From: Clostridiales bacterium
GTDB lineage: Bacteria; Bacillota; Clostridia; Lachnospirales; Lachnospiraceae
Length of the DNA: 64,000 bases
Assembly (NCBI GenBank): GCA_012839295.1
Contig: DUNO01000005.1
Coordinates: 310,001 to 374,000 of the forward strand
Reading direction: 5' to 3'
In this document: in pieces, positions 52,181 to 60,893 of the stretch
Layout of the letters: each line of letters opens with the position of its first letter
Position numbering within the stretch: the stretch's first letter is position 1
Notes under the pieces: model-generated
Database searches by the model: none
The model's input: the letters and a program-made list of their open reading frames with translations, nothing else
Told to the model about the DNA's origin: nothing
Position numbers and translations under genes: made by a program

Positions 52181-53209
52181 ATGGAAGAAGAGAAGAATAA
52201 GATGGTCAGGAAAGAGCTGCTGCGAATTAGTAATCTTGTTACTTCATTTTGCATTAATGGGCATTATTATGCAGCCGTGGACGGAGTTTCCCTTGGGATT
52301 AATGAGAATGAGGTTTTTGCCATAGTGGGTGAGTCAGGCTGCGGAAAAAGCGCTCTGGCTCTTTCTATTTTAAACTTACATAATAAAGCCCATACGAAGG
52401 TGGAAGGTAATATTTATTTTAAAGGAAAGGATTTATTAACCCTAAGTACAGAGGAGTTAAATAAAATCAGGGGAAGGGATATAGGGATGATTTTTCAGGA
52501 TCCCCTGACTGCATTAAACCCATTGATGAAAATCGGGGCGCAGATTGAAGAGGCTTTGTTCTACCATGCTTCCATGAATAGCCGGAGCAGGAAAAAACGT
52601 GCCCTGGAGCTTTTGGAACAAGTGGGCATCCAAAACCCCGGGCTTACCTATAGCCAGTTTCCCCACGAGCTGTCAGGGGGTATGAGGCAGAGGGCGATGA
52701 TTGCAATAGCCTTATCCTGCAAGCCCTCCCTTGTAATAGCCGATGAACCGACGACAGCCCTGGATGTTACGATCCAGGCTCAGATATTGGATTTGCTGGG
52801 GAGGCTTCAGAAGGAAATAAAGTCAGGGATCATATTAATCACCCATGACCTCGGGGTTGTCGCAGAAATGGCGGATAGGGTAGGCGTCATGTATGCGGGG
52901 CAGCTGGTAGAAATTGCAGATGTGAAAGAGATTTTTTTAAATCCCCTGCACCCCTATACCAGATCCCTGTTTGCCTCTATGCCAAATTCCCCGGCAGGCG
53001 GCAGGGGGGATAAGCGGCTTCCGGTGATAGAGGGAATGGTTCCTTCCCTTCTAAATATAGAGCGGCAGGGCTGCCGTTTCGCGCCCCGTATTCCCTGGAT
53101 TCCTGCTTCTTATCATGAAGAGGTACCACAGTACCATAGAGTAAAGGAGGATCATGTTGTACTATGCTCATGTTATAAGAACTTTTATCTGCGGAAAGGG
53201 AGGGGATGA
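52181..53209 (+). CDS. oppD: Oligopeptide ABC transporter ATP-binding protein
   Basis: A 342-residue ATPase with Walker [13 protein letters not shown], signature [12 protein letters not shown], Walker [13 protein letters not shown] and switch His in LITHDLGVV. The C-terminal oligopeptide/dipeptide extension ([16 protein letters not shown]) is present, but the Cys cluster typical of OppD/DppD tails is reduced ([12 protein letters not shown] only). The ATG at 52181 is used; a start at 52202 is also possible. First gene of oppDFBCA. Confidence 0.92.
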   Translation: MEEEKNKMVRKELLRISNLVTSFCINGHYYAAVDGVSLGINENEVFAIVGESGCGKSALALSILNLHNKAHTKVEGNIYFKGKDLLTLSTEELNKIRGRDIGMIFQDPLTALNPLMKIGAQIEEALFYHASMNSRSRKKRALELLEQVGIQNPGLTYSQFPHELSGGMRQRAMIAIALSCKPSLVIADEPTTALDVTIQAQILDLLGRLQKEIKSGIILITHDLGVVAEMADRVGVMYAGQLVEIADVKEIFLNPLHPYTRSLFASMPNSPAGGRGDKRLPVIEGMVPSLLNIERQGCRFAPRIPWIPASYHEEVPQYHRVKEDHVVLCSCYKNFYLRKGRG

Positions 53210-53212
53210 GGC

Positions 53213-54139
53213 ATGCCATTGCTTGAGGTGGAAAATTTAAAGGTATATTATCCGGTCAGGGGAGGCATTCTGGGGCGGGTTCAGGATTATGTCAAGGCGA
53301 TAGATGGGATATCCTTTGCGGTTGAGGAAGGTGAAACTCTGGGGCTGGTGGGAGAATCAGGATCAGGGAAAAGCACCACCGGCAAGGCAGTCATCGGCTT
53401 GGCCAGGATTACCCAGGGGCGGATCCGTTTTCAGGGCGAGGATATTACAAAATATGTGGGAAAGAACCATTCTCCTTACCGGAGAGGGGTACAGATGATA
53501 TTCCAGGATGTCTATTCCTCCTTAAATCCTAAGAAGAGGGTTTTAGATATTGTGGCGGAGCCCATCCGTAATTTTGAACACCTGACCCCGAAGCAGGAAC
53601 AAAAAAAGGTAGAGGAATTACTGGATATTGTGGGACTTTCACCGGAAAATGCCTTAAAGTATCCCCACGAGTTTTCCGGCGGGCAGAGGCAGAGAATTGG
53701 GATTGCAAGAGCCATGGCCTTAAAGCCTAAGCTGATTATTGCGGATGAACCGGTTTCTGCACTGGATTTGTCCGTGCAGGCCCAGGTGTTAAATTTTATG
53801 AAGGATATCCAGCAGCAATTTAATTTAGCCTTCCTGTTCATCAGCCATGACCTTGGGGTGGTTGAGCATATGTGTTCCAATATAGCGATTATGCATAAAG
53901 GCCGCTTTGTTGAGATGGGCAGTAAAAAGCAAATCTATGGACAGCCAATGCATATCTATACCAGGAGGCTGATAGCAGCTATACCAAATGCGGATCCTGG
54001 AAGGCGCAAAGAGATGAAGGGCTTAAGGGAAGGCGTGGCAAGGGAATATGATTTAAAACACAGCCAGTACTATACGAAGGATGGCCGGGTTTATGATTTG
54101 AAGAAATTAAGGGACAATCATTTTGTAGCGCTGCCCTAG
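53213..54139 (+). CDS. oppF: Oligopeptide ABC transporter ATP-binding protein
   Basis: A 308-residue ATPase partner of OppD: Walker A GESGSGKSTTG, signature EFSGGQRQR, Walker B LIIADEPVSALD, and switch His in LFISHDLGVVEH. The insert YYPVRGGILGRVQDYVKAID is typical of OppF/DppF. Spaced 3 bases after oppD. Confidence 0.93.
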   Translation: MPLLEVENLKVYYPVRGGILGRVQDYVKAIDGISFAVEEGETLGLVGESGSGKSTTGKAVIGLARITQGRIRFQGEDITKYVGKNHSPYRRGVQMIFQDVYSSLNPKKRVLDIVAEPIRNFEHLTPKQEQKKVEELLDIVGLSPENALKYPHEFSGGQRQRIGIARAMALKPKLIIADEPVSALDLSVQAQVLNFMKDIQQQFNLAFLFISHDLGVVEHMCSNIAIMHKGRFVEMGSKKQIYGQPMHIYTRRLIAAIPNADPGRRKEMKGLREGVAREYDLKHSQYYTKDGRVYDLKKLRDNHFVALP

Positions 54140-54153
54140 AAAGAGAGAAAGGT

Positions 54154-55116
54154 ATGTGGAAAACAATCGTAAAAAGGGTTCTCATATTGGTTCCCCAGGT
54201 TATAATTTTAAGCCTGCTAATCTTTTTGCTCGCTAATTTCATGCCAGGGGATGCGCTTACCGGCAAGATTGACCCGGGTGTTTCTCCTGCCAGGCTGGAG
54301 GAGCTGCGTCGCCAATGGGGATATTATGATCCCTGGTATGTGAAATACGGCAGGTGGGTGCAGAATGCTTTGCAGGGGGATCTGGGTGAAAGCACCGCAT
54401 ACAAGCTTCCGGTTCTCCAGCTGATCGGTCAGCGTGCCGGTAATACCTTCTGGCTGGCGCTTATGACCATGGCCATCTCTTATGGAATCGGTATCCTGTT
54501 GGGCATTATCGCGGGACGGTACCAGAATAAGCCTGCGGATAAGGCGATCGTTTTTTACACCTTCGTGGCACTGGCGATGCCTACCGTTGTGTTTAGTTTA
54601 ATTAACATATTTGTATTTGCCTTCAAGCTTCATTGGTTTCCCATGGGTGGAAGCGTTGATGTGGTATATACTGTGGGGACGCTGCCATATTACAGGGATA
54701 AGCTGTATCATATGATACTTCCTGCCCTGACCGGAGGTCTGTTATATACCATTGGCACCATACAATTTCTCAGGAATGAGATCATTGATTATAAGAATTC
54801 CGACTTTGTGGTCACCGCACGCTCCAAGGGGGTTCCGGAAAAGAAGATTTTCTCCAGGCATATTTTTCGAAATGCCCTGCTTCCGGTTGCCAGCTTTATG
54901 GGCTATGATATCGCTTTCCTGCTGGGCGGCTCCATCTTTATCGAATATGTATTTTCCTATCCCGGCATGGGCAGGCTTTTTATTGAATCCATCCTGAGAA
55001 GGGATTATGCGGTAGTGAATGCTTTGATTATATTATTTGCGGTGTTAACGGTGCTAGGTACACTTCTATCCGACATCATTATGACGGTTGTTGATCCCAG
55101 AATCAGAATAAAATAG
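54154..55116 (+). CDS. oppB: Oligopeptide ABC transporter permease
   Basis: A 320-residue membrane permease with six helices. The N-terminus (KRVLILVPQVIILSLLIFLL, then MPGDALTGK) and the EAA region VTARSKGVPEKKIFSRHIFR are typical of OppB/DppB. Adjacent to oppF and oppC. Confidence 0.94.
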   Translation: MWKTIVKRVLILVPQVIILSLLIFLLANFMPGDALTGKIDPGVSPARLEELRRQWGYYDPWYVKYGRWVQNALQGDLGESTAYKLPVLQLIGQRAGNTFWLALMTMAISYGIGILLGIIAGRYQNKPADKAIVFYTFVALAMPTVVFSLINIFVFAFKLHWFPMGGSVDVVYTVGTLPYYRDKLYHMILPALTGGLLYTIGTIQFLRNEIIDYKNSDFVVTARSKGVPEKKIFSRHIFRNALLPVASFMGYDIAFLLGGSIFIEYVFSYPGMGRLFIESILRRDYAVVNALIILFAVLTVLGTLLSDIIMTVVDPRIRIK

Positions 55117-55133
55117 AAGGGAGCGTTGGTGCC

Positions 55134-56054
55134 ATGGAAAAAAAGAAAGAAAAATCATCAGATAACGTACATAGCGCCCCTGCCGGCCTCAGCCAGCCAC
55201 CCTCCTTCCTGGAGCTGGTCGGGAAAGAATTGATGCAGGATAGATTTGCCCTCATATCCCTACATACGTTAATTGCGATATTAATAATCGTATTCCTTGG
55301 TGCAGCCTTTGTCAGCACACCGGATTCCATGAAGATTAATCTTGCGAAGCTAAATAATGCGCCATCAGCCCAGTATCTGTTGGGTACGGATGCTTCGGGC
55401 CGCGATATGGTTCCCCAGCTTCTGCTTGGGGCAAGAAATTCCTTTCTCATAGCCTTTGGTGTGACGCTTCTTGGCGGCATGGTCGGAATATTGGTCGGAT
55501 TATGCGCAGGGTTTTATGGGGGTAAGGTGGATCATGCAATTATGCGTGTGCTGGATTTTATCTCTATGCTGCCAAGGCTTATGTTTATCATCGTACTGGT
55601 TTCGCTGATACCGAATTATAATGTGACCACCTTTATACTGATTATTACTCTTTTTAGCTGGATCGGTGATGCCAGGTTGGTTCGGGCAAAGACCTTGCAG
55701 CAGGGCAGCCTGGACTATGTCCAGGCATCAAAAACCCTGGGAACCAGCAATATTATTATTATGTTCCGTGAGGTATTGCCCAATATCAGCTCATTGATTA
55801 TTGTAAATTTAACCTTGAATCTGGCTGGCAATATGGGATTAGAAACAGGCCTGACCTTTCTGGGCTTTGGCCTGCCCTTTGATACTCCGAGTCTGGGAAC
55901 ATTAATCGGCTATGCGGCAATTCCGGAGAATATGCAAAGAAGATGGTGGCAATGGCTGCCGGCCTCCCTGTTGATTTTTGTAATGATGCTATGCATCAAT
56001 TTTCTAGGCCAGGCGATTAAGCGTGCGGCGGATTCAAAGCAAAGGGCGGCATAG
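55134..56054 (+). CDS. oppC: Oligopeptide ABC transporter permease
   Basis: A 306-residue permease. LLGTDASGRDMVPQLLLGAR is the OppC/DppC N-terminal signature, and the EAA-like loop contains YVQASKTLGTSNIIIMFREV. Forms the pore with OppB. Confidence 0.94.
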   Translation: MEKKKEKSSDNVHSAPAGLSQPPSFLELVGKELMQDRFALISLHTLIAILIIVFLGAAFVSTPDSMKINLAKLNNAPSAQYLLGTDASGRDMVPQLLLGARNSFLIAFGVTLLGGMVGILVGLCAGFYGGKVDHAIMRVLDFISMLPRLMFIIVLVSLIPNYNVTTFILIITLFSWIGDARLVRAKTLQQGSLDYVQASKTLGTSNIIIMFREVLPNISSLIIVNLTLNLAGNMGLETGLTFLGFGLPFDTPSLGTLIGYAAIPENMQRRWWQWLPASLLIFVMMLCINFLGQAIKRAADSKQRAA

Positions 56055-56087
56055 AAGGGGAAGGTAAAGGGGAGGGAAAAACGAGGA

Positions 56088-57929
56088 ATGAAAAGGATAT
56101 TTACACGGATAGCGATATTCTTACTAATAGCAGCTTCCCTGGGAGGGTGCGCAAGGAATAATGCCGGGAATACTTCCGGGAGGCAGCAACCGACTTTAGC
56201 CACGGAAAGGAAGGCAAAAGAGGAGGCGGCAGCTCCTGCTGACAAAAATGTTGTCCCTGCAAAAGAAGCAGCAGCTAAATTCCCCACTGCAGTCACAAAC
56301 CGAAATCCCAGCATAGAGGGAGGAACCCTAAAGGTGGCCCTCGTCTCCAGCTCTGCCTTCACCGGAGTTTTAAACCCCTGCTTTTATGAGGATAGCTACG
56401 ATGCCCAGCTTCTTGGCTGGTTTTCCGAGAGCCTGCTTAGCTTTGATGGGAATTTTATTGCTGACCAGGATGGAGCTGCCACCTATGACTATAATGTGAA
56501 AGCAAAGACAGTGACCCTGCACATGAGGGGCGGCGTTAAGTGGCAGGATGGAGAACCGGTCACCTTAGACGACCTGGTATTTGCTTATGAGGTGATTTGC
56601 AGCAGGGATTATGAGGGCTTCCGCTTTAATGAAACATTTATGAATATCCTGGGCGTAGAGGAATATCATGCCGGTAAAGCTGACGCAATATCGGGCTTAA
56701 AGCTATCGGAGGATAAGATGACCTTGGTGGTGCATTTTAAAGAGTTCGATCCCTCCATCCTTGCCGGCGGCTTCTGGACCAATCCGATTCCAAGACATTA
56801 TTATGGGGATATTGGGGTTAAGGATATGGCGGCAGATGGGAAGACACGGAGTTATCCCATTGGCTTTGGACCTTTTAAGGTGAAAAATATTGTGCCGGGG
56901 GAATCAGTGGAGTTCGAGAGTTTTGATGACTATTGGAGGGGAAAGCCCAAGCTGGATGGGGTTATCCTTACGGTAGTAAAGCCTGAATTGGTACCGGCGG
57001 CCATGAAGGAAGGCAAATTTGATGTGGCAGAATTTTCAACGCAGCAATATCAGGATTATATGGAGCCAGCCAATTATAAGTACCTTGGGCAGATACAGAC
57101 AGCATTTAGCTATACCGGTTTTAAATTAGGAAAATGGGATGCGGCGAGGAACGAAAATGTCTATAACCCGGGTGCAAAGCTGGCGGATGTGAAGCTTCGT
57201 CAGGCCATAGGATATGCGGTAGATAATCAGGCCATCGCGCAGTATTTATATCATGGCCTGCGTTTTCTTGCAACCACGGTTATAACACCAAGGCATGGGG
57301 CATATCAGAATACCCGGCTGGAAGGATATGTGTATGATCCGGAAAAGGCGAAAAGGCTATTGGATGAAGCGGGTTATCGGGATGTGGACGGTGACGGATA
57401 CCGGGAGACGCCGGAAGGAAAGGAGTTTACGATAACCTGGGCAACAATGGATGGTGAGAATGCAGACATAATCGCGCAGTTCAAAATCCAATGCTGGAAG
57501 GAGGTAGGGCTCCGTGTCAAATTATATCATGGACGCCTTACTGAGTTTAATGCATTTTATGAAGCTGTGGAAGGTGATGATCCGGCTATCGATATGTATG
57601 ATGCAGCATGGAGCACAGGGTATAATCCGAACCCTTCCGTATTATGGGGACGCAATTCTGCGGCAAACTACACCAGATACACCAGTAATACCTTTGATGA
57701 CATTATAAAAGAGATTTCCTCCGGAAAAGCATGGGACGGTGCCTTCCTGTCACAAAAATACAAGGAATGGCAGACGGCTTTCTTTAAGGAAGCCCCGGCA
57801 ATTCCAACGCTATGGAGGATCCAGCTTGTCGCTGTAAATAACCGTGTAAAGAACTATGAGGATATATCAAATGATATTAAACAAACTTACCATTTAATTG
57901 AATTAACCGCCAAAGAGCCGATAAAATAA
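56088..57929 (+). CDS. oppA: Oligopeptide ABC transporter substrate-binding lipoprotein
   Basis: A 613-residue binding protein with signal peptide (MKRIFTRIAIFLLIAASL) and lipobox SLGGC. The mature SBP family 5 fold shows HMRGGVKWQDGEPVTLDDLV, YPIGFGPFKVKNIVPGE and LRQAIGYAVDNQAIAQYL. A Lys/Glu/Ala-rich linker of about 60 residues separates the lipid anchor from the binding domain. Last gene of the operon. Confidence 0.94.
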   Translation: MKRIFTRIAIFLLIAASLGGCARNNAGNTSGRQQPTLATERKAKEEAAAPADKNVVPAKEAAAKFPTAVTNRNPSIEGGTLKVALVSSSAFTGVLNPCFYEDSYDAQLLGWFSESLLSFDGNFIADQDGAATYDYNVKAKTVTLHMRGGVKWQDGEPVTLDDLVFAYEVICSRDYEGFRFNETFMNILGVEEYHAGKADAISGLKLSEDKMTLVVHFKEFDPSILAGGFWTNPIPRHYYGDIGVKDMAADGKTRSYPIGFGPFKVKNIVPGESVEFESFDDYWRGKPKLDGVILTVVKPELVPAAMKEGKFDVAEFSTQQYQDYMEPANYKYLGQIQTAFSYTGFKLGKWDAARNENVYNPGAKLADVKLRQAIGYAVDNQAIAQYLYHGLRFLATTVITPRHGAYQNTRLEGYVYDPEKAKRLLDEAGYRDVDGDGYRETPEGKEFTITWATMDGENADIIAQFKIQCWKEVGLRVKLYHGRLTEFNAFYEAVEGDDPAIDMYDAAWSTGYNPNPSVLWGRNSAANYTRYTSNTFDDIIKEISSGKAWDGAFLSQKYKEWQTAFFKEAPAIPTLWRIQLVAVNNRVKNYEDISNDIKQTYHLIELTAKEPIK

Positions 57930-57972
57930 GTGGTATGACAATTTTTGGATCAAAACAAACAATAATTTCCAA

Positions 57973-58005
57973 TTATCCACACTATCCACAATTTGATGTG
58001 GATAA
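57973..58005. other. Cluster of three DnaA-box-like sites
   Basis: TTATCCACA (57973-57981) and its exact reverse complement TGTGGATAA (57997-58005) match the DnaA box consensus; CTATCCACA (57982-57990) has one mismatch. The outer two also form a 9-bp inverted repeat after oppA. The direct repeats TAATTTCCAATT flank the cluster (57963-57974 and 58012-58023). Confidence 0.55.
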
Positions 58006-58223
58006 AATACAGTAATTTCCAATTGATTAAAATGATAATTTTACAATAATACAGCAATTCTGATATTCCTATTGGAGCCTCTTTCTGTTGGATTAATGAC
58101 AATATAGGTGAAAATTCTTTATATTTCTCTATATTTCCTTATAATATGAACAATTTCGATTAAAAAGAATACTATGTATTAGGGTATTACATGGGTATCC
58201 AATCTAGAAAAGGAGAGTTCAAT

Positions 58224-59045
58224 ATGAATAACAGTAAAGATCATGGCGCAAAGGTAGTAAGCTCAGAAGCTTATGTAAATACGAATTGTGATTCAGAATG
58301 CGGTGCTGGAGTTATCCAGTCAGATACACTTTCTGCCGCGGATAATTATCCTGGGTATGGCGGAGATTTTGAAGTCGCTAAGATACTCACCGAATTTGTT
58401 ATCCAGATAGATACGGAAGCAAGAATCAGATTAAATGAGCCAGCTTACGAAATCAAACGCATTGAAAAACAGGTATTCTTAACACAATGCAGATTCATAG
58501 CCGGAACAGATAAAGTATTCCTGGAGGGTTACATCAGAAAGAATATTGAATACGCAGCAAGAACCTGTACAAATTCCAGGGGCTCCGGAATTGGTGGGGT
58601 AATCAAGGATACAACCGTGCATGTTCCTTTCCGGGCATATACAAAGGTGGATTTCAAGGGCAATAAACCATATATCAGGCCGAACCTGCCTCCGGTAGTA
58701 GCAAGATATCTTGATAAAAAATGCATGGGCAAGGATATCAGGGAAGCTGACAGGTCAGAGGTTGAGATCTTCAATGAGCCTGTATATTGCGAACTGGAAT
58801 GGTCGGCAGTATTTGATGCAGAAATAAATGCAGAGGGTACTCCGATCCAGGGCTTCAAGAATGAAGAGGAATTCCAGGAATTCACGGACAAATCTGTTGT
58901 ATATCTGTGCATCAAGCTGCTCCAGAAACAGAAAATCTGCTGGCCGGGGCCAAAACCGCCCCATCCATGTGAATTAGAGGAGTGTAAATCACCCATGGAT
59001 ATGCCTTGGGACTTTCCAAGCACGGACTTTACTCAGTGTAAATAG
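58224..59045 (+). CDS. Putative spore surface protein with SPOCS/DUF3794-like region
   Basis: A 273-residue Cys-rich protein without a signal peptide. The ATG at 58224 follows AAAGGAGAGTTCAAT; the one at 58191 has no binding site. The core (about 60-220) contains VFLTQCRFIAGTDKVFLEGY, IRKNIEYAAR and DTTVHVPFRAYTKVDF, resembling SPOCS/CsxC-type domains of clostridial spore coat and exosporium proteins. Cys-rich ends (NCDSECGAG, CELEECKSP) could allow disulfide cross-linking in a spore layer. The assignment is by eye and moderate. Confidence 0.55.
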   Translation: MNNSKDHGAKVVSSEAYVNTNCDSECGAGVIQSDTLSAADNYPGYGGDFEVAKILTEFVIQIDTEARIRLNEPAYEIKRIEKQVFLTQCRFIAGTDKVFLEGYIRKNIEYAARTCTNSRGSGIGGVIKDTTVHVPFRAYTKVDFKGNKPYIRPNLPPVVARYLDKKCMGKDIREADRSEVEIFNEPVYCELEWSAVFDAEINAEGTPIQGFKNEEEFQEFTDKSVVYLCIKLLQKQKICWPGPKPPHPCELEECKSPMDMPWDFPSTDFTQCK

Positions 59046-59121
59046 CGAAAGATCAAGAAGACCTACGGATTAATTCATAATTTTTAAAGTCCTCTGCACT
59101 TATATCCCTTAAATAATAAAA

Positions 59122-59164
59122 AGACGCGTCACATGGTAACCCGAAAGTTATTCTGTGGCGCGTC
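59122..59164. terminator. Terminator after the spore surface gene
   Basis: GACGCG-CACA pairs with TGTG-CGCGTC around a loop of about 22 bases; the left side has an AAAAA tract, giving a better T run on the minus strand. Confidence 0.55.
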
Positions 59165-59183
59165 CTTCACAAGAGGGGGAGTT

Positions 59184-59267
59184 ATGAAAAAATCTATGTT
59201 AATTATACTTGTATGCTTGTCGAAGCCAGTCGCCGCATCAGCGGCTGTGGCTTCTTATTTATTTTAG
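59184..59267 (+). CDS. Short ORF (27 residues) with embedded terminator hairpin
   Basis: GAGGGGGAG precedes an ATG encoding MKKSMLIILVCLSKPVAASA and seven more residues, an apparent signal-peptide-like leader. The same DNA contains a strong hairpin at 59225-59257 followed by a T-rich stretch. It is either a leader peptide with attenuator or the truncated start of a lost secreted protein. Confidence 0.35.
   Translation: MKKSMLIILVCLSKPVAASAAVASYLF
59225..59264 (+). terminator. Hairpin terminator inside the short ORF
   Basis: GAAGCCA pairs with TGGCTTC and GCCGC with GCGGC around loop ATCA, then TTATTTATTTT. Confidence 0.7.
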
Positions 59268-59366
59268 AAGCTTCTATCGCTTGCTTCATCTTATGTTTAA
59301 AGTATAACCAATAAATGTGACCAAAGTATGCAGAAAAAATGAAGAAACTGTGTCCGAATTATAATA

Positions 59367-59400
59367 ATAAAATAAAAAAAATAAAGTATTTTTATTTTAT
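59367..59400. repeat. AT-only inverted repeat
   Basis: ATAAAATAAAAA (59367-59378) and TTTTTATTTTAT (59389-59400) form a 12-bp inverted repeat before the holin-like gene. Low complexity; could be a weak terminator or chance. Confidence 0.35.
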
Positions 59401-59503
59401 GAATCTAGAATGAAGACAGAAACGGGATCATATGATTATACTGGACAAAGAATCATACTTCCGATGGACAAGTGGAGCAAGGAATGGAAAGGAGACGAAT
59501 AAG

Positions 59504-59803
59504 GTGGAGATTATATCGCAATATGTGGTAATCATTGTATTAGCAATTTGCCTATGCTTGGGATATATCATAAAGCACAGTATCACGGTGATTCCCAACA
59601 AATACATACCGCTTATCATGGCAATTGTTGGTACAATCCTTAATGTGTGGATCAGCGGATGGACATTTTCCCCGGAGATTCTGCTGGGAGGCCTGGCGAG
59701 CGGTCTGGCAAGCACAGGAACCTATGAAATGGTAACGAATATCGCAGGGAAGAAAAGCGCGGGAACAGGGGCAGAGGTACTGGATGATATGGTAAAGAAT
59801 TGA
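59504..59803 (+). CDS. Orphan phage holin-like protein
   Basis: A 99-residue membrane protein starting at GTG 59504, chosen because GGAAAGGAG lies 9 bases upstream; the ATG at 59432 has no site. Two helices (about 8-27 and 38-58) are followed by an amphipathic glycine-rich segment (LLGGLASGLASTGTYEMVTN). The pattern ITVIPNKYIPLIMAIVGTIL resembles phage_holin_5-type holins. No other phage genes are nearby, so it may be a domesticated holin, for example for release or sporulation, or a phage relic. Confidence 0.6.
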   Translation: MEIISQYVVIIVLAICLCLGYIIKHSITVIPNKYIPLIMAIVGTILNVWISGWTFSPEILLGGLASGLASTGTYEMVTNIAGKKSAGTGAEVLDDMVKN

Positions 59804-59937
59804 GCAGAAAAGCTATTTTGGAACTGGTGCCAGAAATCATAATTGGTGAAATTAATATTTGTTGGAAACAAAAAGGAAGGGCTATTGCTTGTTAAAGGTC
59901 CTTCCTTTCATATGGTATCAAGACGTGGTTTTGCTAT

Positions 59938-60045
59938 TTAATCATTGCTTAAGGCCCTATATACTGCTGCACGGATCACATTACTGGAGTAGGTCACCCC
60001 GCTGACTGTATCAACCTCCAAATTATGATTAGCGACGATTTTATT
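59938..60045 (-). pseudogene. C-terminal relic of an FMN-binding domain
   Basis: Directly after the flavodoxin stop codon and in the same minus-strand frame, 35 codons read as the end of an FMN_bind domain: EVDTVSGVTYSSNVIRAAV, with the flavin-attachment-type TVSGVTYSS motif, ending in a TAA at 59938-59940. No start codon, binding site or N-terminal part is present. It looks like a decayed remnant, possibly of a gene once next to or fused with the flavodoxin. Confidence 0.6.
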
Positions 60046-60588
60046 TTACTCATATGGATGCCCCAGACTTTCCAGGATGGGTTTCAGGTTTTTCCTGTTT
60101 GTAAAATCAAGAGGGTGATTGAAGCTTTCAAGCATTCCCCTTGCATCTGCATCAGGGTTCTCCATCCTCTTTAGCTGCTGCTTTTTCAACTGCATAAGAA
60201 TTTTATTCAAGCGACTCAATTTATCATAGTTAAAGCCGCCGCGGAGATAGTAAAATTCAATTGTATCATTCAGTTCGGCTGGAATATTAGCACTGCGGAC
60301 GGCATGAATGGTATCCTCCCGCACTGGGGATGCTCCGACTGCGAATACAATGAGCCTCTTCCCCTTAAGCTGCCCCAAATTATTCTTGATTAGCCCAAAG
60401 CCATTGATTCCAATGGCATAAAGACCGCCGCCGTAAATAATGGTATCATACCTTAATAAATCAGAAACCTTAGCGGCCTTACCTTCCAGTAAATCACAAT
60501 GCAGCTCCCCGGAAAGCCAGGTGGCATAATTCCTGGTAAAACCGGAACCGGAACGGTAAACTATAACAATTTTATTATTCTCTGACAT
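60046..60588 (-). CDS. Flavodoxin-domain protein (HemG/flavodoxin_5 like)
   Basis: A 180-residue cytoplasmic flavoprotein. FMN-binding signatures: VIVYRSGSGFTRNYA (phosphate loop), YGGGLYAIGING and FAVGASP. The length and the C-terminal helical part resemble flavodoxin_5 proteins related to menaquinone-dependent protoporphyrinogen oxidase HemG, but a haem role is not implied here; an oxygen- or electron-transfer role is likely. GGGATT precedes the ATG. Its promoter carries a perfect palindrome. Confidence 0.8.
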   Translation of the reverse strand: MSENNKIVIVYRSGSGFTRNYATWLSGELHCDLLEGKAAKVSDLLRYDTIIYGGGLYAIGINGFGLIKNNLGQLKGKRLIVFAVGASPVREDTIHAVRSANIPAELNDTIEFYYLRGGFNYDKLSRLNKILMQLKKQQLKRMENPDADARGMLESFNHPLDFTNRKNLKPILESLGHPYE

Positions 60589-60675
60589 AATCCCTGCCCA
60601 TCCCTTCTAACGACTTCCCTCATGGAAAACAGCACATTCTTTGTAGCTACCAGGTATTCTGTTTGAAAGCCTCCC

Positions 60676-60716
60676 AATATATTATGTAATATATTACTTA
60701 ATTTTGTTTTTGTCAA
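60676..60716 (-). promoter_or_regulatory. Flavodoxin promoter with palindromic operator
   Basis: On the minus strand TTGACA (60716-60711), a 17-base spacer and TATATT (60693-60688). The perfect palindrome AATATATTA-TG-TAATATATT (60676-60695) covers the -10 element. Regulator unknown. Confidence 0.65.
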
Positions 60717-60798
60717 GAGTACATAAAATTTAATAAGAAATATTTTGTATTTTCTGATATAGTAAAATGGAACCAGAATAAATGTTCGGACGAATGTA

Positions 60799-60827
60799 TT
60801 GCAGAAAGAGAAAAATTTGGTTATAAT
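60799..60827 (+). promoter_or_regulatory. Putative promoter of the sbcD-like gene
   Basis: TTGCAG (60799-60804), 17-base spacer, TATAAT (60822-60827). The -35 match is weak. Confidence 0.4.
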
Positions 60828-60893
60828 GTTCACGATAAGCAGATTAGCCCAAGAAAACAAGTATATCAATCTCCATTTATAAAAGGAGGAACC

